Shown here piece by piece: positions 17,436 to 26,775 of a stretch of DNA of 64,000 nt (position 1 is the stretch's first letter; the number at the start of each line of letters is the position of its first letter). The stretch comes from Variovorax sp. (GTDB taxonomy: Bacteria; Pseudomonadota; Gammaproteobacteria; Burkholderiales; Burkholderiaceae_C), in NCBI GenBank assembly GCA_025352265.1, contig JANXTS010000105.1, forward strand, positions 1-64,000, given 5' to 3'. The notes beneath the pieces were generated by a model, which saw only the letters and a list, made by a program, of their open reading frames with translations, ran no database searches and had not been told where the DNA came from. The position numbers and the translations under genes were made by a program.

Positions 17436-20400
17436 TTAGGCCTTCTCGATGTTCACGGTAAACGACTTGTACTCAGGCGTTTGCGTGTTGGCATCACCTA
17501 CGAACGGTGTCAGCGTATTGACCAAGTAGCCCGGTTTGGCCAGGCCCACGAAGCCCCAGTGGTTCGGCATACCGACCGTATGGACGGTACGCCCGTCGAC
17601 CTGCAGGCCGGTAATGCGTTTGGTCACCAGCGCCACCGCCTTGATGAAGCCGCGCTTGCTGCTGACCTTGACCACATCACCGTTGGCAATGCCCTTGTCC
17701 TTGGCCAGTTCCTCGCCAATTTCAACGAATTGCTGCGGCTGGATGATGGCCGAAGCGCGCACGTGCTTGGTCCACTGCTGGAAGTGCTCTGTCAGGCGGT
17801 AGCTCGTTGCCACATAAGGAAAGTCTTTTGGCACGCCCAGGCGTTCCAGGTCACCCTTGAAGATGCGAGCGGCCGGATTGGCACGCGCCACCTTGCTGTT
17901 CGGGTGCATCAGATTGTTGACCAGCGGCGACTCGAAGGGCTCGTAGTGCTCGGGCAATGGCCCTTCGGCCAGGCCCGTCGGTGCGAACAGCCGGGCGACG
18001 CCCTCTGCCGTCATGATGAACGGACGCACCGCGTCGACTGCGAAGGGATCTGCATCCGGACGAATGTCCGGGATGTCCGAGCCCGACCATTTCTTGCCGT
18101 CCCAGCTGATCAATCCGCGCTTGGCGATCCACGGTTTGCCGGTGGCCGGATCGGCCCCCGCCGCGTTGTACAAGATTCGCCGATTTGCTGGCCAGGCCCA
18201 CGCCCAGTTGAGCGCCTGGCCAATGCCGTACGGGTCGGCGTTATCACGTCGCGCCATCTGGTTGCCGGCCTGCGTCCAGGCGCCTGCGTAGATCCAGCAG
18301 CCGCTGGCGGTGCTGCCGTCGTCTCGCAGCAAGCCGAAGCCGGGAAGCTGCTCACCGGCTTTGGCCAGTACTTTCGTGGGATCGGTCGGGTCCAGCAGGT
18401 CGGTCAGTGCCTTGCCGTTGTATTCCATCGCAACCTCTTGCGCGGAGGGCGACGAAGGAATCTTGTAGTTCCAAGTGAGCTTGACGATCGGATCGGGGAA
18501 GGCACCACCATCCTTAACGTAGGCCTGGCGCAACTTGTTGTAGATGCCGGCCACGATCTCCAGGTCGCCCAATGCCTCACCGGGACCTTCGGCGCCTTTC
18601 AGGTGCCACTGAAGCCAACGACTGGAGTTGGTCAGTGAACCTTCTTCTTCAGCGAAGCAGTTTGCAGGAAGTCGGAATACGGTGGTCTGGATATCGGCAG
18701 TCTTGACGTCGTTGAACTCGCCATAGTTCTTCCAGAATTCACTCGTTTCGGTGATCAGCGGATCAATGATCACGAGGAACTTGAGCTTGGACAAGCCGCC
18801 GATGATCTTGTTCTTGTCCGGCAGTGCACCCACCGGATTGAAGCCTTGGCAGATGTAGCCGTTGATCTTGCCTTGGCTCATCAGTTCGAAGGCCTGCAAA
18901 ACGTCATACACCTTGTCGATTTTGGGCAGATAGTGGAAGCCCCAATCGTTCTCGGCGGTGGCCGCATTGCCCCACCAGGCTTTTTGCATACTGACGAAGA
19001 ACTTCGAATAGTTCTGCCAGTAGCTCATCTGGTTCGGACGCAACGGCTTGAGCGCGCGGCTCTTGTAATAGACGTCGAGCGTTTGTTCCGAGTCTCGCGC
19101 CAGCGACATATAGCCCGGCAGCGAGTTCGAAAGCAACCCCAGATCGGTCAGGCCTTGAATATTGCTGTGACCGCGCAGCGCATTCATGCCGCCGCCAGAG
19201 GCGCCTATGTTGCCCAGCAGCAGCTGCATGATGGCCGCGGTGCGGATCATCTGCGTACCCTGGCTGTGCTGTGTCCAGCCGAGCGCGTACAGCACCGTCA
19301 TGGTCCTGTCGGTGGTGCTGGTACTGGCGATGTACTCGCACACCTTCAGGAATTTGTCTTGCGGGGTGCCCGTGATGCGGCTCACCAGTTCCGGCGTGTA
19401 GCGCGAAAAGTGACGCTTCATGACCTGCAGCACGCACTGCGGGTCCTGCATGGTCATGTCGACTTTCGCCATGCCGGCATCATCTAGTGCATAGCCCCAC
19501 GACTTCGCATCGTAGGTCCGCTTTTCTGGGTTGTACCCGCTGAAGATGCCTTCCTCGAACTTGTAGTCTGGCCCGACGATGAATGTCGCATTGGTGTAAT
19601 TGCGAACGTATTCGGTCTGGATCTTGTTGTTACTGAGCAAAAAGTTCAGTACGCCACCCAGGAATGCGATGTCGGTGCCGGCACGTACCGGCGCGTAATA
19701 GTCGGCCACGGCGGCTGACCGCGTAAAGCGCGGGTCGACAACCACCAACTTAGCCTTGTTGTGCTTTTTGGCTTCAATAACCCATTTGAAGCCGCACGGA
19801 TGCGCCTCCGCTGGATTGCCGCCCATCACCAGCACAACATCCGCATTTTGGATGTCTTGCCAATGGTTGGTCATTGCACCTCGTCCGAACGTCGGGGCCA
19901 GACTGGCCACCGTAGGTCCGTGTCAAACGCGTGCCTGGTTATCGAAGACCAGCATCCCGGTCGAGCGGAACGCTTTGTGCGTGAGATACCCGGTCTCGTT
20001 GGACGAGGCCGATGCGCACAGCATGCCGGTGGTGGTCCATCGATTGACAGTCTTGCCTTCGGCGTTGGCGGGCTGGAAGTTGGCGTCGCGGTCAGCCTTC
20101 AGCAAAGTCGCGATGCGCTCGAAGGCGCTGTCCCAGCTGATGCGCTTCCACTCATTGCTGCCAGGCTCGCGCATCTCGGGGTACTTGAGACGGCTGGGGC
20201 TGTGGACGAAGTCGAGCAGGCCTGCGCCCTTAGGGCACAGCGTGCCGCGGTTGACCGGGTGATCCGGGTCGCCCTCGATATGCAGGATTGCCGGGATCAC
20301 GTTCTTGGCCTTGTCGCCAAGGCTGTACATGATGATGCCGCACCCTACCGAGCAATACGGACAGGTGTTGCGCGTCTCGGTGGTACGGGCCAGCTTAAAG

Positions 20401-20510
20401 TTGCGTGCCTCTGCCAGCGCGGCTGTCGGCGAAAAGCCAAGAGCGACCAGACTGGAACCGACCAGACCGGCGCTGCTGACTCGGAAAAAATGACGGCGAT
20501 TCATGTCCAT
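17436..20510 (-). CDS. fdnG: Selenocysteine-containing formate dehydrogenase alpha subunit (FDH-N/O type)
   Basis: The molybdopterin catalytic subunit, 1024 residues, oxidising formate to CO2. The ORF track splits it at a UGA (19923-19925), but DNQARV-UGA-HGPTVASLAPTFGRG matches the Sec196 site of E. coli FdnG at the same position. A hairpin resembling the fdnG SECIS follows directly, and selA, selB and selC lie downstream. The N terminus has a twin-arginine signal (NRRHFFRVSSAG), so the enzyme should be exported. The first [4Fe-4S] site is CPYCSVGC with LCPKGAG. Molybdopterin-domain landmarks include VDPRFTRSAAVADYYAP and ALRGHSNIQGLTDLG. It heads the fdn-fdhE-sel gene run; an AAGG ribosome-binding site precedes the ATG. 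Confidence 0.95.
19886..19925 (-). promoter_or_regulatory. Bacterial SECIS element with UGA selenocysteine codon in fdnG
   Basis: The recoded UGA (19923-19925) is followed by a hairpin within the coding sequence: GGCC-AGTCT-GGCC, with stem 19905-19908/19896-19899 and loop 19900-19904. E. coli fdnG has the same AGUCU loop on a different stem (GCA/UGC), about the same distance after its UGA, and SelB's winged-helix domain recognises such elements. Stem compensation with a conserved loop is good evidence for function. Confidence 0.85.
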
Positions 20511-20600
20511 GAAGCAGCCTTTTTGAACGTTGCGGTTTTCATCGGAGGTTTTACTTTTTCGAAAAAATTAGAATTGGAAACCGCGGCAAAGGGAGCGGAC

Positions 20601-20915
20601 TCACTTGGTCTTGCCGTCTCCTCCGGTCGGCGCTGCAGCGCCGCCGGTTACCGAAGTAGCAGCCTGACCAGAGGTCATCCCACCGATGGCGGTGCCACCT
20701 TCTGATGGGCCTTTATTTACAGAAGTGGAATCGACCTTATCACCCAATGCTGCGGGGTTAATACCGTCAGGATGTCTGTTTGAGGGCGTGCCCTCGGGTG
20801 CGCTGGTGGGTAAAGGCGGCGTTGCAGGTTTCCTGTCACAAGCGCACAGGGCGAGGAGCGCCGCAAGACCCAAAGTCGCGGCGGTTGTTCTGCAGTGAAG
20901 ATGTCGTGAATTCAA
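20601..20915 (-). CDS. Small predicted lipoprotein upstream of fdnG
   Basis: A 104-residue protein with a signal peptide (TAATLGLAALLALCAC) ending in a lipobox, LALC, so it is probably a lipid-anchored envelope protein. The mature part is Gly/Thr/Pro/Ser-rich and low in complexity (TSGQAATSVTGGAAAPTGGDG) with no recognised domain. It lies 90 bp upstream of fdnG on the same strand and could be the first gene of the formate dehydrogenase transcript. It is divergent from the FtsX-like permease. Function unknown; a role in the FDH locus is only suggested by position. Confidence 0.6.
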   Translation of the reverse strand: MNSRHLHCRTTAATLGLAALLALCACDRKPATPPLPTSAPEGTPSNRHPDGINPAALGDKVDSTSVNKGPSEGGTAIGGMTSGQAATSVTGGAAAPTGGDGKTK

Positions 20916-21017
20916 GCTTTACCCTTATCGATTTAGTCTAGCAATGGAACAAAGTCCTTGCACTCCGGCATCACCCTAAAAATAAATGCCGCCAACGCTG
21001 TCGGCTATCGTCGGTGC

Positions 21018-23534
21018 ATGAACGCACCTCTTCGCCTTGGCTGGCGCACTCTTTGGCGCGATCTGCGCGCCGGCGAACTGCGCCTGTTAATTGTCGCAGT
21101 GCTGCTCGCCGTGGCAGCCTTGACGGCGGTCGGGTTTTTTGCCGACCGGCTCAACGGCGGCTTGCAGCGTGATGCGCGGCAGTTGCTCGGCGGCGATGCG
21201 GTGCTGGCCAGCGACAACCCGACCCCACCGGCATTTGTCGAAAAGGCAAAGTCCCTTGGTTTACAGGCTGCGGGAACTTACGGCTTTCCTACGATGGCGC
21301 GCGCCAGCGATGAACAAGGCGGCGCCAGCAAGCTGGTCGCGCTGAAGGCGGTCAAGGCCGGCTATCCGTTGCGCGGTCGCCTGCAAACCTCCGTCACCGC
21401 CGAAGGCACCGGCGAGCCGACACGCGATATTCCCGCACCCGGCGACGTCTGGGTCGATGCGTCGCTGCTCGAATCGTTGGGCCTGAAGGTCGGCGACATG
21501 ATGCTGCTCGGCGACACGCAGTTGAAGATCGCGCGCATCGTGGTGCTCGAACCCGACCGCGGCGCCGGCTTCATGAGCTTCGCGCCGCGCGTGATGCTGA
21601 ACCAGGCAGATGTCGCCCGCACAGGGCTCGTGCAGCCAGCCAGCCGAATCAGCTATCGCTTTGCAGTTGCCGGAGATGCGGCGGCGGTTAAATCGTTCAG
21701 CGACTTCACCGACGCGACGCTAAAAAAGGGTGAACTGCGTGGTGCGCGGCTCGACTCGTTCGAAAGCGGGCGACCTGAAATGCGGCAGACGCTGGACCGC
21801 GCAGAGAAGTTCCTGAACCTCGTCGCATTGCTTGCAGCATTGCTGTCGGCCGTGGCCGTAGCGCTCGCGGCGCGCGGCTTCGCGGCCAGCCATCTCGACG
21901 ACTGCGCGATGCTGCGGGTGCTCGGCCAGAGCCAACGCACCATCGCGATGGCCTATTCATTCGAGTTCCTGTTCATCGGTCTGGTGGCGAGTGGGCTCGG
22001 CGTCGCGATCGGTTTCGGCGTGCACTATGTCTTCGTCGCACTGCTCGCGGGTCTTGTCGATGCGTCGTTGCCTGCGGCGACGTTGTGGCCCGTGGCTTTC
22101 GGCTTCGGCATGGGCTTGACGCTGCTTTTCGCTTTCGGGCTTCCGCCGGTGTTGCAGCTTGCGAAAGTGCCGCCGCTGCGCGTGATCCGGCGCGATGTCG
22201 GCGGGCTCAAGCCGGCGTCGGTTGCGGTGCTCACAGTCGGTGTGCTGGGCTTCGCTGCGCTGCTGCTCGCTGCCAGCAGCGACATCAAGTTGGGACTCAT
22301 CGCAGTCGGCGGTTTTGCTGCAGCGGTCGCGTTGTTCGCGGCATTGAGCTGGCTTGCGGTCAAGGTCTTGCGGCGCAGCGTCAACGAGACGACTGCACCG
22401 CGCTGGCTCGTGCTGGCAACGCGGCAGATTTCGGCGCGCCCCGTGTATGCGGTGGTACAGGTCAGTGCGTTGGCGGTCGGACTGCTCGCGCTCATCTTGC
22501 TGGTGCTGCTGCGCACCGACCTCGTGTCGAGCTGGCGCAAGGCGACGCCGCCCGATGCGCCCAATCGCTTCGTCATCAACGTCATGCCCGAGCAGAGCGA
22601 TCCGTTCCAGAAATCGCTGCGCGATGCCGGCGTCAGCAAGTTCGACTGGTACCCGATGATTCGCGGGCGACTGATCTCGATCAACGACAAGCCGATCGCG
22701 CCCGACGACTATGCCGACGATCGCGCCAAGCGCCTCGTGGATCGCGAATTCAACCTCAGCAACAGCGCCGACGCGCCCGCGCACAACACCATCACCGCCG
22801 GCAAGTGGACGCCAGATGCCAAGGGCGAGATCAGCGTGGAAGAAGGTTTGGCCGAGACGCTCGGCCTGAAGCTCGGCGACAACTTGCGCTTCGATGTCGG
22901 CGGCATCCCGAGCGATGCACGCATCACCTCGCTGCGCAAGGTCGACTGGGGCTCGCTGCACGCCAACTTCTTCGTGATGTACACCGTGGCGACGCTGCCC
23001 GATGTGCCGGCGACCTACCTCGCCGCTTTCCGCGCGCCGCCGGCCAAGGGCTTCGACAACGCACTGGTGCGCAGTTACCCGAACATCACCAACGTCGACA
23101 TGAGCGCGACCATCGCGCAGGTGCAGCGCGTGCTCGACCAGGTCATCAGCGCGGTCGAGTTCTTGTTCGGCTTTACGCTGGCAGCCGGTCTCGTTGTGTT
23201 GTTCGCTGCCGTGACCGCGACGCGCGAAGAGCGGGCGCGCGAGTTCGCGGTGATGCGTGCCGTCGGTGCGCGCGCCAGCCTGCTGCGGCAGGTACAGCGT
23301 GCAGAGCTGATCGGCGTCGGACTGCTGGCCGGCTTGCTCGCCAGCATCGTGGCGTCGGCCATCGGTTGGGCGCTGGCGCGCTACGTCTTCGAGTTCACAT
23401 GGACCGCGTCGCCGCTGGTTCCGCTAGGCGGCGCGCTCGCTGGTGCGGTGCTGGCGCTGGCCGCCGGCTGGTGGGGGCTGCGCGAGGTGCTCCGCCGGCC
23501 GGTCGTGGAAACGCTGCGCCGCGCGGCTGAATAA
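21018..23534 (+). CDS. FtsX-like ABC transporter permease (YbbP family)
   Basis: A large inner-membrane permease of 838 residues. It has an N-terminal transmembrane helix (LLIVAVLLAVAALTAVGFFA), a periplasmic MacB-like domain, a central cluster of helices (LVALLAALLSAVAVALAARGFAASHLDDCAML), a second periplasmic domain and a C-terminal FtsX module (FLFGFTLAAGLVVLFAAVTATREERAREFAVMRAVGA). This two-module layout fits YbbP, which pairs with the ATPase YbbA in E. coli; no ATPase gene adjoins here. I chose the ATG at 21018 (MNAPLRLGWRTLWRDLRAG) over the track's start 20 codons upstream, because this is where family proteins begin. Role unproven; related systems export lipids or hydrophobic compounds. 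Confidence 0.85.
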   Translation: MNAPLRLGWRTLWRDLRAGELRLLIVAVLLAVAALTAVGFFADRLNGGLQRDARQLLGGDAVLASDNPTPPAFVEKAKSLGLQAAGTYGFPTMARASDEQGGASKLVALKAVKAGYPLRGRLQTSVTAEGTGEPTRDIPAPGDVWVDASLLESLGLKVGDMMLLGDTQLKIARIVVLEPDRGAGFMSFAPRVMLNQADVARTGLVQPASRISYRFAVAGDAAAVKSFSDFTDATLKKGELRGARLDSFESGRPEMRQTLDRAEKFLNLVALLAALLSAVAVALAARGFAASHLDDCAMLRVLGQSQRTIAMAYSFEFLFIGLVASGLGVAIGFGVHYVFVALLAGLVDASLPAATLWPVAFGFGMGLTLLFAFGLPPVLQLAKVPPLRVIRRDVGGLKPASVAVLTVGVLGFAALLLAASSDIKLGLIAVGGFAAAVALFAALSWLAVKVLRRSVNETTAPRWLVLATRQISARPVYAVVQVSALAVGLLALILLVLLRTDLVSSWRKATPPDAPNRFVINVMPEQSDPFQKSLRDAGVSKFDWYPMIRGRLISINDKPIAPDDYADDRAKRLVDREFNLSNSADAPAHNTITAGKWTPDAKGEISVEEGLAETLGLKLGDNLRFDVGGIPSDARITSLRKVDWGSLHANFFVMYTVATLPDVPATYLAAFRAPPAKGFDNALVRSYPNITNVDMSATIAQVQRVLDQVISAVEFLFGFTLAAGLVVLFAAVTATREERAREFAVMRAVGARASLLRQVQRAELIGVGLLAGLLASIVASAIGWALARYVFEFTWTASPLVPLGGALAGAVLALAAGWWGLREVLRRPVVETLRRAAE

Positions 23535-23577
23535 GACCGGTGAAGGCCGTCGAACGGCGGCGAGGACAATCGAACCC

Positions 23578-24003
23578 ATGCAGATTGAAGACAAACCCAA
23601 GTTCGACTCACCCTTCGAGTGGATCGGTGGCGAAGAAAAAGTGAAGTCGCTGGTCGACCGGTTCTATGACTTGATGGAGATCGAGCCAGCCTACGCGGTG
23701 CTTCGCGCAGTGCATGGCAACACGCTCGACAACGCGCGTCAGCGGCTCTTCTGGTTCCTGTGCGGCTGGCTCGGCGGACCGCAGTACTACACCGACCGTT
23801 TTGGCAATCCGATGCTGCGCGCGCGGCATTTGCCACAAAGCATCGGTGGCCACAGCATCGGCATCAAGGAGCGCGATCAGTGGCTCGCGTGCATGGACCA
23901 GGCGATGGGTGAGACGGGCGTCGATGAAGCGCTGCGAGAGCGGCTGCGCGACTCGTTTTTCAAAACCGCAGACTGGATGCGCAACAGGGGAGAGGCTGCA
24001 TGA
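23578..24003 (+). CDS. Group II truncated haemoglobin
   Basis: A small haem protein of 141 residues. The group II pattern is clear: FEWIGGEEKVKSLVDRFYDLM at the N terminus, FWFLCGWLGGPQYYTDRFGNPMLRARHLP carrying the proximal histidine (RARH), and the Trp of helix G in ERDQWLACMDQAM. Such globins bind oxygen, NO or sulfide and are often linked to nitrosative or oxidative stress. The track's longer ORF begins inside the permease; I used the ATG at 23578. The TGA overlaps the ATG of the next gene as ATGA, so globin and reductase are coupled. Confidence 0.92.
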   Translation: MQIEDKPKFDSPFEWIGGEEKVKSLVDRFYDLMEIEPAYAVLRAVHGNTLDNARQRLFWFLCGWLGGPQYYTDRFGNPMLRARHLPQSIGGHSIGIKERDQWLACMDQAMGETGVDEALRERLRDSFFKTADWMRNRGEAA

Positions 24004-25280
24004 GTGGCATCGGTGACATGAGTGACATGGGCGAAATGAACAACATGAACAAATCGAACGACATCGTGATCATTGGCGGCGGTCATGCGGCTGCGCAGCT
24101 GTGCGCTTCACTGGTCGAGGCCGGGCAGGGCGCCCGTGTGCATCTGGTGTGCGAGGAGCCTTGCGAGCCATATCACCGGCCGCCGTTGTCCAAGGCGTTC
24201 TTGAAAAGCGCTGAAGAAACGACGCAGCCGCACAAGGCTGCTGACTGGTATCGCGAGGCCGGCATCGCGCTGCATCTCGGGGATGCGGCCACGGCGATCG
24301 ACCGCGCGGCGCACACCGTCACATTGCGTTCCGGCGCGGTGCTGCCGTGGGAGCGGCTGGTGCTGGCGACAGGCACGCGCGCGCGCCGGCTCGAAGGCTT
24401 GCCTGATGGTCTCGCCAACGTAGCGATGCTGCGCGCGGCCGACGAGGCGCATCGGCTACGCGCGCAACTCGCGTCGGCGCAGCACGTCACCGTGCTCGGC
24501 GGTGGCTTCATCGGACTCGAAGTGGCCGCCACTGCCAAGGCGATGGGCAAGACGGTGCGCGTCGTCGAAGCGGCACCACGATTGATGGGCCGCGCGGTGT
24601 CGCCCGAATTGTCGGCGCACGTGCTCGCGGTGCATCGCGCGGCCGACATCGACATCGTGCTGAACGCCAAGATCGGCGGCTTTGAAATTTCTGAAAACCG
24701 GCTGCAGTCGATGCAGATCGATGGTGTCGAGGTGGCGGTCGACCTGCTATTGCTCGGCATCGGCGCAGTGCCCGAAACCGCGTTGGCGGAGGCAACTGGA
24801 CTGGAGTGCGCCGACGGCATCGTGGTCGATGCGCACATGCAGACCAGCGATTCAACCGTGCTGGCGATCGGTGATTGCACGCGCTTCCCGGACCGGCGTG
24901 CCGGCCGCGCGCTGCGGCTCGAATCGGTCGCCAACGCGAACGAGCAGGCGCGCACGGCGGCCGCCACGCTCATCGGCGCGCCGCGGCCGCACGATGCGAT
25001 GCCGTCGTTCTGGTCGGAGCAGGGCGGGATGCGGCTGCAGATGGTCGGGTTGATGCCGCAAGGTGTGGCGGGCCAGGTCACGGTGCGTCGGCCTGGCCCC
25101 GGCGCGAACCCCAATGCCTTTTCGCTGTTCCATTTCGCCGACGGTCAACTGGTGTGCGTCGAGTCGGCCAACGCGCCGGTCGATCACATGATGAGCCGCA
25201 AGCTGATGGAAGCCGGGCGCAATCCCGAGCCAGGGGCGGTGGCCGATGTGGCGGTGCCGTTGAAGTCGCTGCTGGGCTAG
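24000..25280 (+). CDS. FAD/NAD(P)-dependent ferredoxin reductase-like oxidoreductase
   Basis: A flavoprotein of 426 residues of the BphA4/rubredoxin reductase type. The FAD motif is VIIGGGHAAAQLCASL, the NAD(P) motif VLGGGFIGLEVAATAKAMG, and the second FAD contact VLAIGDCTRFPD. The C-terminal domain (MPSFWSEQGGMRLQMVGL) fits the family. The start overlaps the globin stop and has a GGGGAGAGG ribosome-binding site. The first 16 residues are a Met-rich stretch (SGIGDMSDMGEMNNMNK) from a repeated ATG-containing run, so internal starts are possible. It is probably the electron donor for the adjacent truncated globin, inferred from position only. Confidence 0.88.
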   Translation: MSGIGDMSDMGEMNNMNKSNDIVIIGGGHAAAQLCASLVEAGQGARVHLVCEEPCEPYHRPPLSKAFLKSAEETTQPHKAADWYREAGIALHLGDAATAIDRAAHTVTLRSGAVLPWERLVLATGTRARRLEGLPDGLANVAMLRAADEAHRLRAQLASAQHVTVLGGGFIGLEVAATAKAMGKTVRVVEAAPRLMGRAVSPELSAHVLAVHRAADIDIVLNAKIGGFEISENRLQSMQIDGVEVAVDLLLLGIGAVPETALAEATGLECADGIVVDAHMQTSDSTVLAIGDCTRFPDRRAGRALRLESVANANEQARTAAATLIGAPRPHDAMPSFWSEQGGMRLQMVGLMPQGVAGQVTVRRPGPGANPNAFSLFHFADGQLVCVESANAPVDHMMSRKLMEAGRNPEPGAVADVAVPLKSLLG

Positions 25281-25304
25281 CGGCTCCACCCTGCGTCGGC
25301 AGCG

Positions 25305-26009
25305 TTACTGGCGTCCCACCGGCGCCAGCAACACCACCAGCGCGCCCGCGCCGCCTTCCGCTGGTTTGGCCTGCACGAAGGCCAACACTTCGATCTTCTG
25401 GATCAACCAGCGCTGCGCCTTGGTCTTGAGCACGGGCAGCTTGCCGGGTGAGCCCAGCCCTTTGCCATGCACGACGCGAACGCATCGGATTCCCTGTCGG
25501 TGCGAGGTGCGGATGAAGGCACCGAGCGCCTCCCGCGCCTCGTCGCTGCGAAGGCCGTGCAGGTCGACCTGGCGCTGGATCGACCATTCGCCGGCGCGCA
25601 GCTTGCGCGTCACGTCGGTGCCGATGCCAGGACGGCGAAAGCTCATCGCGTCGTCGACGTCCAGCAGCGTGGTCACGTCGAACTCGTCGCTGATCGATTC
25701 ACGTAGCGCGCGCTGTTCGTCGAGCTGGTGCTGGAGCGGAATCGGCGCGGGCGGTTCGGGTGCAAGCGGCACCGATGCCTTGCGCCGCAGCGGTTCGGTG
25801 GCGCCGATAGCGCGGCTGAACAGGTCTTTTTCCGCGGCGCGTTTTTTCTCGGCGGCGAGTCGCAGCGCAGCGGCTGTGGCCTCGCGTTCACGCTCTGCCG
25901 CCAGCGTTTGCTGAATCAGCTTCAGATCGGCGAGTGAGCGCAGGCCAGGGCGCAGGCCAGGGCGCAGGCCCGCAGGTTGTTTACCGGAATCCGGTTTGGC
26001 GCGAGCCAT
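25305..26009 (-). CDS. Smr (MutS2 C-terminal) domain protein
   Basis: A 234-residue protein with a C-terminal Smr endonuclease-like domain (about 140-225). It shows QVDLHGLRSDEAREALGAFI, RVVHGKGLGSPGKLPVLK and TKAQRWLIQ. The DLHG and HGKG motifs are the family signature; stand-alone Smr proteins nick DNA or RNA. The N-terminal part is a charged coiled coil (LAAEREREATAAALRLAAEKKR) preceded by the short repeat GLRPGLRPGLR. The ATG overlaps the radC stop as TGATG, so the two are translationally coupled. Confidence 0.9.
   Translation of the reverse strand: MARAKPDSGKQPAGLRPGLRPGLRSLADLKLIQQTLAAEREREATAAALRLAAEKKRAAEKDLFSRAIGATEPLRRKASVPLAPEPPAPIPLQHQLDEQRALRESISDEFDVTTLLDVDDAMSFRRPGIGTDVTRKLRAGEWSIQRQVDLHGLRSDEAREALGAFIRTSHRQGIRCVRVVHGKGLGSPGKLPVLKTKAQRWLIQKIEVLAFVQAKPAEGGAGALVVLLAPVGRQ
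25939..25970. repeat. 12-bp tandem repeat in the Smr gene
   Basis: The unit cgcaggccaggg occurs twice, followed by a partial third copy. Being a multiple of three it adds GLRP units in the Smr protein's N terminus (GLRPGLRPGLR) without changing the frame, so copy number could vary between strains. Confidence 0.7.
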
Positions 26010-26686
26010 CAGATCAATCCTTTTTCAGCCATCGACAAAGTCTGGCCCGCTGCAACGATGACGTGATCGAGCACGCGCACGTCGACCAGTGCCAGCGCCG
26101 CTTTAAGTGTTTGCGTGAGCGACTCGTCGGCGCGCGATGGCTCGACGCTGCCGCTCGGGTGGTTGTGCGCCAGCACCACGGCCGAAGCGTGATGGTGCAA
26201 AGCGCGGATGACGACCTCGCGGGGATACACGCTGGTTTGCGTCAGCGTGCCGCGAAACAGCTCTTCGAGCGCGATCAGCCGATGCTGCGCGTCGAGAAAC
26301 AGCGCAGCGAAGACTTCATGTGGCCGCGACGCGATGTGCAGTTGCAGGTAGTGCTTGACGGCTTCCGGCGAGTCGAACACTGTCCGTTCTTTAAGTCGCT
26401 CGGCCATGGCACGGCGCGCGAGTTCGAGCACGGCAGTGAGCTCGGCGCGCTTGGCCGGGCCGCCGAGCCCTTTGATTTTTTTCAAGTCGTCGAGGCTGGT
26501 GTTCAGCAGGCCGGCCAGGCCGCCGAAGGTGTCGAGCAGTTCCTGCGAAAGCTGAAGCACGTTTTTGCCGACCATCCCGGTTCGAAGCAGCAGTGCCAGC
26601 AGTTCAACGTCTCCGAGCGCACCGGGGCCACGAGCGAGCAGCTTTTCGCGCGGGCGGGCGTCGGCGGGGAGGTCCTTGAAGGCCAT
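26009..26686 (-). CDS. radC: RadC family (JAB1/MPN) protein
   Basis: A 225-residue protein with helix-hairpin-helix-like motifs in the N-terminal part ([19 protein letters not shown]) and a JAB/MPN metalloprotease-like domain. The latter has the metal motif [15 protein letters not shown] and an upstream glutamate. Despite the name, RadC is not a proven repair protein; the fold suggests a peptidase or nucleic-acid function. It is divergent from the FKBP gene at 26776, and its stop overlaps the start of the Smr gene. Confidence 0.92.
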   Translation of the reverse strand: MAFKDLPADARPREKLLARGPGALGDVELLALLLRTGMVGKNVLQLSQELLDTFGGLAGLLNTSLDDLKKIKGLGGPAKRAELTAVLELARRAMAERLKERTVFDSPEAVKHYLQLHIASRPHEVFAALFLDAQHRLIALEELFRGTLTQTSVYPREVVIRALHHHASAVVLAHNHPSGSVEPSRADESLTQTLKAALALVDVRVLDHVIVAAGQTLSMAEKGLI

Positions 26687-26775
26687 GCGGGCGGTCGGTG
26701 AGGGAATTTGGAGCGGAGCGCGAGGGTCCGGGCCCGGCTCCTTAAAATGAAGGTCAGTTTATCGGGATACTCATT

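Noticed and set aside
17436-20510. Apparent nonsense mutation splitting the formate dehydrogenase gene
   Set aside because: The UGA is at the known Sec position with a SECIS hairpin, and selA, selB and selC are adjacent, so it is recoding rather than decay.
20511-20560. A 13-codon ORF (MKTATFKKAASWT) overlapping the fdnG start, possible leader peptide
   Set aside because: Its start is preceded by CCTCC, the complement of a ribosome-binding site, and no attenuator structure is seen; too weak to call.
11014-20915. The fdn-sel block as an integrated genomic island inserted at tRNA-Sec
   Set aside because: No integrase, direct repeat of the tRNA end or composition break is visible by eye; transfer remains only a possibility.
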